DNA from: Chinchilla lanigera
Lineage: Eukaryota > Chordata > Mammalia > Rodentia > Chinchillidae
Direction: 5' to 3'
DNA: 64,000 bases
Assembly: GCF_000276665.1 (NCBI RefSeq)
Contig: NW_004955417.1
Coordinates: forward strand, 26,190,534 to 26,254,533
The notes beneath the pieces were generated by a model that did no database searches, was not told the origin of the DNA, and saw only the letters and a program-made list of their open reading frames with translations. Shown in pieces: positions 55,971-64,000 of the stretch. A program made the position numbers and the translations under genes. Within the stretch, counting starts at the first letter, position 1. The number at the start of each line of letters is the position of its first letter.

Positions 55971-56324
55971 CTGTATTTGTGCCCAGTCTGTGGCTAGCTG
56001 TGCACTGCTGATTGAAAGCTTCTCAGGTCGAAGGGCTGTGCACGCTGTAAAACCAAATCTAGATTGTCTGCAGGATCCATAGTTTAGCCGGGGCCGTGTT
56101 TTTACAGCTGATTTGCTTAGCAAGTGTCTCTTCCTTTCCTTATACATAATTACATACGCTTAAGTAACAGCGTGAAGGTGAGGTAGGGTCGTGCTTGTGT
56201 GAAAGCCAAAGCTAGGTTTTTTTGTGTTATTTCCTTTGGTTGTAAGGAATGGACAATGATTTCTATTTTTTTAAAAAAAATCTTTATATTCCTCTATTTG
56301 ATGCTGTGTAATTTATGTAAGTGC

Positions 56325-56510
56325 TCCCTAGGTACTTCCACATAGATTATCTCACTTAATATCTGCAGGAAAGAGTGTGTTGTTATCACCTTTTCAAAGG
56401 GAAAGGGAAGCTAAGACATAACATTTAAGAAATATTAAGAAATAACATTAAGAAATAACCAGCCTGTGGCCCCATGGCTAATAAAACACAGAGTCCAGCT
56501 TTAAGCTATA
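56325..56510 (-). mobile_element. MIR fragment
   Basis: 'tacttccacatagattatct', 'cacttaatatctgcaggaa', 'gttatcaccttttcaaagg' and 'ccagcctgtggccccatggc' form an antisense MIR, with a small internal 'aagaaata' expansion. Confidence 0.72.
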
Positions 56511-57138
56511 TTTTTGTTATGCAAACTCCTGTTACAGTGTTTAATTTTGGGATCTACATGGTTCCAAATAGTAGGTCTGTCCTTCAGGGCCCCCCATTCA
56601 TAGTAACGGTGAGCCCCGAGGTCAAGTTCTCAGTCAAGTTCTTGGCCGCTGACTCACCAAGAGAACTTAGCCGAGCTACTCAGCCTCTTCATGTAAAACG
56701 GGCTAAATAACGCCCAAACGGAAAAGTTCTTCTGCATTTCTGCTTTCCTTCATTCTTCCACGCCCATAGGCATCCCCTCAGCCACCATGATGAACAAATG
56801 CACGGATAAATAAATGAATGAATGTTGTGTGTTCAGCTCAACCAGGAAGCGGTCCAGTCCCAACATCCAACTTCCTGTACTGTGAGGCTTAGTGGCTGTT
56901 TCATGGTCCAGCAGATTTAATGTCCACCTTACCACGACCGTTTCTCACTCCCATAACCCAGTCGGTCCAGGACACAGTCAACGCGCTTTCCCAGAGTTGC
57001 AGCTTCTGCTGCTCCTACTACTTTTTCTGTTATTGTTCAACTTCACCCCGCATCTGTGTCCTAGTAAACAAAACCTCAAATTTTATTTTCCACCCTCCAA
57101 CATTTCTGCACTAATAACCCTAACGTGAGCCAGGATAG
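56511..57138. other. unique DNA, no gene seen
   Basis: A T/C-rich tract at 57010-57050. Nothing else recognised. Confidence 0.4.
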
Positions 57139-57235
57139 TCTTCTTTATTTTGCAGAAGAAAGACATTTTTAAAAACTCTAACTTGGATGGAATCCAGAGT
57201 TATGCTTGACTTTCATTTTCTGTTTTGGACTCCGG
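57139..57235. repeat. direct repeat, copy 2 (acceptor-like start)
   Basis: Second copy of 55868-55970, about 1.27 kb away, with several substitutions and small indels. Confidence 0.7.
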
Positions 57236-57520
57236 CTATAGGTACCACTTCTGACCAATCAGATTGCTACATGATCTTGGCCACCCTGATTGGCTCACAA
57301 ATGGGCAAGTTCCACAAAGACAGCCAGTCAGAGGGAACCCAAGGCTTTATCAGCTGGAATTATTGGCTAAGAGTCCGTCTTAGCCCTCCGCCTTGCTGAG
57401 CCCATAGCATGTACATCTGAATGTGCTGGAAACCTCTTTTGCTGACTCCAAACCTAGCCAAGAGTACAGCCAAACGCGTAGAAGAGCTGGAGAGAAAAGC
57501 AATGTTATATTCACATTTTT
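57236..57520 (+). mobile_element. possible LTR fragment (CCAAT-rich)
   Basis: 'gaccaatcagattgc', 'ctgattggctcac' and 'agccagtcagaggg' are CCAAT-type repeats in the style of an LTR U3. Terminal TG/CA and a target duplication are not seen. Could equally be unique promoter-like DNA. Confidence 0.3.
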
Positions 57521-58490
57521 GAGGCCCTACGTCTAATAGTTCCTGAAGCTGTACTCACTCCTTGGATATACCAAAGGTAGGAGCCAATATCTGTTTTTGC
57601 ATTTTGAGAAACGTTTCTCTTGCTTGAAACTGAAGGACCCCTGACGAATACACGGACCCAGGGCACTGGTCTTCATCAACCCGGGGTGTCCCTGTTTCCA
57701 GGCATTGGTTCTGTTTGCCCTAATCTTAGGGTTGCAGAGTCTCTTGGTGTACAATACTGTGACCTTCGTACAGGTGCCTGCCATTGCAGGGGGTGACAAG
57801 CTCCGCCTGGATAATTACCAACAAAGCATGAATTTGTTACACATGCCACTGACCGTAATAGAACAGATGCAGTTACAAAATTAGACTGAAAATGATCAAG
57901 ACAGATCTCAGCTATAACTTCGTTTAGCCAATTCCACATCCTTGCTCAATTGCCTGTGTAAAGCCCAAATCCTTAAAAACAAAAGCAGTCAGCTGTTTTG
58001 TTTCATGTACAATCTGTCTTCCCATGGCACTTTTTACCTTTCAATTTCTCGCTGGGTAATGGAACGGCAGTCGGTGTCTCAGATCCTCTGTTTACTGGCT
58101 TGGCGTCCACTGTCTGCGCAGTATGGTGCCCTGGAGGACAGAATGCCTGCCCACGTGGAGCCGGTGTTCTGGCTGCAGCCGCTTCCGTTCATGGTCTCAT
58201 ACGGCATCTCTGTCTCCCGGGTGGTGCTTGCGGTGTTGAATCTATGCTGAGGCAGACATTGGCAGGACACTGACTTAAATCATCACAGCCACTTGAGAGC
58301 TCCAGGACCCTGGCCAGTGACAGTGCCGGTCCTGCGGCATGAGTCCGAGAATCGCCCTGTGGCTGCAGTAGCTTCGTCACTGGGTCTCTGTCTCTGCTTT
58401 TCATCAAGGGCATCCTCCCTAACCCTTGGGAAGTTAGGTTCCCAGTGCAGACAGCCCGGGGTCAATATTGGGGCAGGTCCACTGTGGACC
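57521..58490. other. unique DNA, no gene seen
   Basis: Frames of 60-102 codons without domains. Confidence 0.4.
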
Positions 58491-58494
58491 AGGT

Positions 58495-58600
58495 GTGTAT
58501 CCTCAGGGAAATTACGTAACGTCTGTGACTCAGTTTCCTGCTCTGCTCAATGAGGTAAATGTCTGCCCACTTGGGTGGTTGTAAGATTGAGGGCATGCTT
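58495..58600 (+). mobile_element. MIR fragment
   Basis: 'gggaaattacgtaacgtctg', 'tgactcagtttcctgctctg', 'gtggttgtaagattgaggg' follow the sense MIR order. Confidence 0.75.
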
Positions 58601-59549
58601 TTAAGAACTTAATCCTGAGGCTTCCAGGTAGCCACTTCATGATAAACGGCATCACCACGTCATTCCTAGCATCCTTGACCTTATTTGACCAGAAAGGCTG
58701 AGAGGAGGATGTCAGTGTAGGTGTTCTTCGGCACTCAGCTTAAAGGCTCTCTCCTTTTGAGGGAGTTCACCGCACTATGTCTTGTAATTCTCTGCACTCT
58801 TCCTTATAAGAGCAGCTATAGTGGTTTTCCCATAAGCTTTTCTGTTTTCTCCATAAATATAGCGCAGGCATAAAATCTTTGTGATGACTTTATCCCGAAC
58901 ACTTGGACCTGTGTACCATTCACTGATTTTTTTAACTCAATGGCTGGTTATTTAAGTGATTTACATTCAAAAAAATTTCTGACTCTTTTTCTGAACACAG
59001 ACTGTAATGGTTAAAGACAACAGAATGGACCAGTTAGATTATTGCTTTAATTCAGGGCAGAAATGGTAGTTGCACCAGTTGGTGGTGGAGATAATAAAAA
59101 CATTTCCTGTTCAGGGTATACTTTGGACTAGGGCCATCTATTTGGAAGAAGAAAAATAAGATTAGCTATAAATAAAAATATGAGTCATGGGAAATTTAAG
59201 CCAAAAGCTTCCTGTTCTCTAGTGACTAATTCAAAGGGAGTTTTGCTTGGAGGTAAATTGATTTGGCCTGTAGATGTCTCGCTTTTCCTAAAGGAAGTTA
59301 AGAGTTTAAGTGTTCTAGGAAATTTCTGTGCTGCTGTATGTTTGGTTTTCCTAGACTGATGTTACGGCTTCATTTTACATTAATAAGCAATTTTGCTTCT
59401 CTTCACTTAGAGGAAATGATGCGCTTTAGCTTACATTGCTAAGAAGCAGTCTTTATTCTGAGCCATCAATTATGAACAACTAAGAAACTTGAAAGTACAA
59501 TGAAAGCTTGTATAAACTGGCTACTTTAATGGATCTCAAGGGGTGTTCA
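58601..59549. other. unique AT-rich DNA; possible conserved element at 59.18-59.52 kb
   Basis: 59180-59520 is repeat-free and rich in TAAT/ATTA-like cores ('cattaataagcaatt', 'catcaattatg'). That is compatible with a developmental enhancer but also with ordinary AT-rich DNA. No gene seen. Confidence 0.3.
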
Positions 59550-59593
59550 TTTTATTTTTTATTTATTTATTCATTCATTCATTCATTCATTGA
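59550..59593. repeat. (ATTT)n/(ATTC)n tetranucleotide repeat
   Basis: Three to four TTTA units followed by about six ATTC units. The following 'tgaatgagtgactagtgg' suggests it grew from the end of an old interspersed repeat. Confidence 0.9.
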
Positions 59594-62490
59594 ATGAGTG
59601 ACTAGTGGGTTCCAGGAACGGTGATAGAGGCAGTGAAGAATATTGTCATGAATAAAAATATTTTTCCATTCTGTATCTAGTAAGATTAAGAAAGAACACC
59701 AAGACGCACACTCATAGATAAGATTTATTAAAAGTCCACCACATGCAAGGTATTAGCATCGTGCATACAGTCACCTTCCATACCTGCAGCCTCTGCATCC
59801 AAGACCCAACATGCTGTGGAGAAAAGTATTTGAAAAGATATGCGTCCATGATCACATGCTGAAAATATTAAAGTTGCGCTGGAATCACTGGGCTTCTATG
59901 TAACAGTGAAATGAACTTTTGCTTAACCATTGTATTTTGGGTCTAATGCAATTGACTTTGTTTTCTGCAATTAATACAGAATTTGATCATTAGAGCTGGG
60001 TCACTGTTCTAACAGATATGTAAAATGTTCTAACAGATATGTAAAATGTGTGCCATTGGCTTTGCGTTTGGTTTTAAGGGGTAGGCAACATAGTTAGTGA
60101 TCTCTGCTATGCCTTTGTAAAATATTTGATAAAACTCTTGTCCATAATACCTTGGAAGACTGTCTATGCTAAGTTTGTGTCTAAGAAAACTTGCTGAGAA
60201 AAAGAAAAAAGTAAAACTTGCTGAGAAAGTTATACTGTTGAGGTAGACTGGCTTCGTTTTTCTACATTGAGCAAGATCCTCTGAGAGAGCTCACGTTGGA
60301 CTAGTTGTTAAAATTCATGTTGGTGAAAAGAGTTTCACAAATGCAGGGCTTTAAGCCTTTATTCCTTCCCTCTCAAACATGTTATTATTTGAAAAATGGA
60401 AGAGACCCTAGTGCCATTGAGTTATCAGTGCATCCTTCCCTCAAATCCATTGTTCAAATGATCTCATGGTAGATATTAATTAAATTGATAAATATGTGGG
60501 TAGGAAAGAAACCTTTGACTATAGTTACTTATATGGGAGCTGGAGTGTATTTTGAGGGGATGTTACTTCCAAAGAGATCACAGGATTGGCCTGCAAAAGC
60601 CTGTGGTTCTGAAGATTGGACTCACAAACATACGTAGTACTGTGTACTATGTGTGGAACTGGGCTTATGTAAATAAAAGTCTCCATGATGCATGACATGT
60701 GACAATTGTAAGTCTATGACTGATCTTTTCCTACTCTGTAAAATGTACCTATTGAATCAGAGTGTTCTGAGAATGTGAGGCCCCTGTGAATTGGATGACG
60801 CCCCAGTGAGGGTGGATCCTCTTTTTGTACCAACTCACACCTTGATCTCTCCTGGAAACACCTTCACAGGACACCTGAAATAATGTTTTAATCACTATCC
60901 TGCAATCTGTTAAGCTGATAAAACAAGCCATCATGCATACCTTCACAAGGGCCCAGATACCCGAATTGGGATGTAGAATTCTGGAACTCCCTGGAGTCTT
61001 CCTGCAGCAGAGCATGGGCAGCCAACTCGTGGCTTGGAGCCTGCCTCTCTTATCTTCTCAGTCTTACTTCTGTCCTGCAACAAAGGGACTGGAAACGCAC
61101 CGTCCACCCCTGAAGTCCACATCCCGGATCCATCCATCACTGTTCATCCACCATAGTAACAGCTGGCGTGATCAGCAAGTTACCCTCGGGGCTCTCATGG
61201 GGCACATATTTCTGAGCACGTGCCTCAGGATAACCCACTACAGTAGGGTTCTTCCTCCTCTTCCCTCCACTCTGCTCCTTGCTGTTATTAGCAACAGGAG
61301 ATGCGTTCACTCCCACTGATCAGATGGTATCACAATTTATTTACATGCCAGTAAACTGAGAATTTCTTAGACAAAGGGCCAATGTGTAGATCTGTTTGAA
61401 TTTCATGGCAATGATTACTTTGTCTTTGACCAATGCCCAGTGACTACTGATTGAGAAGACACGAATGAGCAAATGTGATTTCATTGTGTTACTCTGTATG
61501 TAATAAATTGAACATATATCCAGATATTAAGTAATTCTCATTTGAGAGACCTCACTGATACCTGGATAAATAGCTTAGGGGAAAAAAAGGTTCAGAAATG
61601 TGTAATGAACACCTGAAAATGGCCAGCTATGTTCTTACTTAAAACTGACTGGAAATATTTTGATTCTGCTCCAGCTCAGGAAACGCTCAGGCTTGAGATG
61701 AGGGTACATTTTTATCAGCATCAGTTGCCTCAATACTGTGTATCCAGCTTTGTGAAGCGGTGATTAGAGCTGATGGTTGGACTTTGCCAAGTATTTGGGT
61801 CAAAGAAACCATTCTTATGTGGGTGTGAAGATTCTCAGCGTTCTTCCACAGGCTTTTAGAAGAAGATGATCACATCATATGGGTTAGTAACCTTGACATC
61901 TCTCTGGACCCGTTGATCACTTTATCATTGTTCTCTTAGTAAATCTCAGAATGATGCAAAACTTCCCTTACTTTCACATTTCCACACTACTTTCCATATG
62001 CACATGCACAGAAACCATCTGTCTAAACTGCGGCAAAATCTGCCAGCTCCGGATTGGCCTCATCAGTCCCTTAAGAACACAGAAACAGAGGAATTACAGA
62101 AAAATAAATAACTCCTGGTCTGGGAAGGTTTTTCTCATCATCAGCATCATTTTCAGACGTGAAAAGGCTGAGGTTTCCATCTTAAAGGACTTGGAGGAGT
62201 TTTCTCTCCAGAAAGAGTGTAAGAATTTCCCAGTGACCCAACTCTTCCCTTATCATGGGTGGAAGTACCTTGGCTATGAGCCAAAGGAAAATCTAGCAAG
62301 GTCCTTCAGGGCTGAAATTCTACAAATGAGCCAGTAAAGGAGCTCATGGACAAGATATGAGACGAGAGAGATGCCACCATCAAACGCAGAGTCTTTATAA
62401 GGCGGCCATGAGCTAAGCTCCCCAGATGCTCACTTACTCTCCTGCACCAGCCCGTCCCCGGGAATGGAGGTAGCTGTGAATTGAGTTGTA
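59594..62490. other. unique DNA, no gene seen
   Basis: Two small tandem duplications: 'tgttctaacagatatgtaa' twice (60005-60046) and 'aaaacttgctgagaaa' twice (about 60187-60228). Frames of 128 codons (60933-61319 and 61951-62337, plus) have no recognisable domain. Confidence 0.45.
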
Positions 62491-62506
62491 AGAAATGCAC
62501 CCAGTG

Positions 62507-62668
62507 GGGGCTGGGGATTTAGCTCAGCGGCAAAGCGCCTGCCTGGCAAGNNNNNNNNNNNNNNNNNNNNNNNNNNNNNNNNNNNNNNNNNNNNNNNNNN
62601 NNNNNNNNNNNNNNNNNNNNNNNNNNNNNNNNNNNNNNNNNNNNNNNNNNAAAAAAAAAAAAAAAAAA
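62507..62668 (+). mobile_element. ID SINE interrupted by an assembly gap, with TSD
   Basis: 'gggggctggggatttagctc' and 'agcggcaaagcgcctgcctg' then 100 N, then a poly(A) tail. The target duplication 'agaaatgcacccagtg' at 62491-62506 and 62669-62684 brackets the element, so the missing part is the ID 3' half plus tail. Confidence 0.93.
62551..62650. other. assembly gap (exactly 100 N)
   Basis: A round number, often used for gaps of unknown size. By comparison with the ID at 14736-14830, only about 40-60 bp plus tail should be missing. Confidence 0.95.
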
Positions 62669-62724
62669 AGAAATGCACCCAGTGCACAAAGAAGACTCTG
62701 ACACAGGAGGAGGCTCCTCCCTTC

Positions 62725-62872
62725 TCTCAACACCCAGATGAACCCAGGGTCTTTGCACTGAACTGCACCACCATCCCTTTATTTTTTATTTTTAATTGAG
62801 AAAAAGGATCTGGCTAACTCACTGAGTTGGCCAAGCTGAGCTCTATCTTGTGGTCCCACTGCCTCCAGTAAG
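62725..62872 (-). mobile_element. B1-dID composite SINE (old, antisense)
   Basis: An antisense ID-like part ('gatgaacccagggtctttgc', 'actgaactgcaccaccatcc') is followed by a T-rich linker and decayed antisense B1 ('gatctggctaactcactg', 'gttggccaagctgagctc'). Confidence 0.65.
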
Positions 62873-63184
62873 AGACTCATAGAAATCTTCAGAGAAGATG
62901 AGTTAATAAGTAGAAGGAAGGCTAATAATGTGGTTAAAAAAATAAGGGAAATTATTCTCCTCAACTCCCTAAAGAAACAACAAAAACAATGTCTACTGGC
63001 AGCTTCTGCCATGTTAATTCTTTGAGTTCTCAAAGGTTCTTAAGAGTGAGGGTGTGTCAGACAGTTGTGTGTTTGAGTCTCAGTGACTTATTGTAATACA
63101 AGCTTATTTCTCATTCATGTCAAAGGCTGATAAAAATCAGATGGCTTTATTTTTTAAAAAAGTCTGAGGGACCCCACAGTCATT
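62873..63184. other. unique DNA, no gene seen
   Basis: Nothing recognised. Confidence 0.4.
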
Positions 63185-63430
63185 CTGTAACAGTGTAATC
63201 TGGGTCTGCATCTCATGAAATCAAAGAATGAAGTCACAGACAAAGGAGGTAGACAGGAGGAAAGTTTACTGAAAAGAGAAAAATAACTCCCAGTCGTCAG
63301 GAGGGGATCCACAGGTGGGGTTGTCACAGGGCTCTTTGTCTAGGAGTTTTTATACCAAAAAAATGACCAGAGTTCCGACTACTCTAAGTCAGGTTAATAT
63401 CACCTACTGGCCTGACGTGTTTACTTAAAC
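63185..63430 (-). mobile_element. possible ERV LTR fragment, antisense
   Basis: 'gaagtcacagacaaaggagg', 'aggaggaaagtttactgaaa' and 'gtcaggaggggatccacagg' resemble antisense ERV1-type LTR 3' regions ('...gaggaaagtttatt...'). No defined ends. Confidence 0.35.
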
Positions 63431-64000
63431 TAGCAAAGGGCCTATGGGGAGTGGAGACACACAGCAAGCGCGCGTCTGCAGGAGCCTCCCGGCCCCTGTG
63501 CTATCCAAGTGGTTCATTAAAAGAACAAAGAGGGAAGGAAGAAACATTTTCCATATAGGTAGGCACAGAGGTTGTCATAGCGGCCATCGTCACCTTGCTT
63601 ATTACAGTCCTGGACTTAACTGCCCGGATGGTTCTTAGCAACACTTGACCTCAGACTCCTGCTCTTCTGACCGAGGTCTGACTCCTTGTCAGCCAGCCTC
63701 TCCCTCGCTGCTGCTGTCTTCAGCCTAATGTGCCTACTTCTAATACCACTGTTCTGTGATGTTGCCATGCAGGCCATGAGCAGGCTCTATTGCTGAGGCA
63801 GGGGACAGGGAAGACAGATCAGTTTAATGCTGTACCTGGAAGTGCCACGAAGCCAAGCATTTGGACCCCTGATCTCGCTTCAAGGAGACTGGGAAGTGGA
63901 GTTCTGTTTCATGTCTAGGAAACTGAAGTGGATCAGGTCAGCAACCAGCTGCACCCTGCTGTTTCTAAGCCTAGTTTCAGAAGACTGAGCCACTTCTGTG
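63431..64000. other. unique DNA to the window end, no gene seen
   Basis: Nothing recognised. Confidence 0.4.

Noticed and set aside
57236..57520. Confident retroviral LTR
   Set aside because: CCAAT-type motifs only; no terminal TG/CA, poly(A) signal or target duplication. Kept only at low confidence.

Overview
This window is mammalian nuclear DNA, almost certainly from a rodent, and is mostly intergenic or deep intronic. I found no confident protein-coding gene, rRNA or tRNA gene. The lineage call rests on repeats read directly: B1 (7SL-derived) SINEs with the internal duplication '...ccagcctgggctac.../...ccagcctgaactgc...', ID-type SINEs derived from tRNA ('ggctggggatttagctcag'), composite B1+ID-like SINEs, young MaLR LTRs with 5-bp target duplications, and L1 ORF2 remnants. 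B1 copies with the internal duplication together with B1-dID composites fit the mouse-related rodent clade, perhaps a castorimorph (beaver, kangaroo rat, pocket gopher). The species call is inference.

Layout. 1-9 kb: unique AT-rich DNA with an antisense L1 piece, a TG microsatellite, a MaLR-type LTR, a probable ERV1-type LTR, a degenerate minisatellite and two old B1-dID SINEs. 9-24 kb: a MER5A-like hAT fossil, several MaLR LTRs, an L1 3' fragment, a textbook ID insertion, and a MaLR provirus (about 17.9-20.3 kb) whose 5' part appears inverted. 24-31 kb: MIR, microsatellites, a 399-N gap, an MLT1-like LTR, an old DNA-transposon remnant, and a repeat-free stretch at 26.69-27.0 kb that looks like a conserved regulatory element. 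31.6-33.9 kb: a complete MaLR provirus with its target duplication, a B1 in its 5' LTR and an L1 tail in its interior. 35.5-39.5 kb: L1M pieces, then an L1 with the head-to-head structure left by twin priming, a B1, and a dense CpG island (39.0-39.48 kb) with a consensus splice donor. This is the best candidate promoter and first exon in the window.

42.4-47.9 kb is the most rearranged part. A direct duplication (about 42.44-42.84 and 47.14-47.87 kb, about 92% identical where I aligned it) flanks a nest of inverted and direct repeats (43.7-45.73 kb). The second copy of the duplication carries a MaLR LTR that is absent from the first. 48-64 kb: MIR and L1M fossils, a diverged inverted pair, a GC/CpG-rich stretch (51.0-51.75 kb), a B1 with clear target duplication, a pair of direct repeats each starting with an acceptor-like sequence, and an ID SINE containing a 100-N gap near the end.

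No gene system or operon can be described. The biology here is retroelement insertion, nesting and local rearrangement, plus two or three candidate regulatory stretches. Long open frames (up to about 197 codons) lie in GC-rich or retroelement DNA and show no recognisable domain except L1 ORF2.
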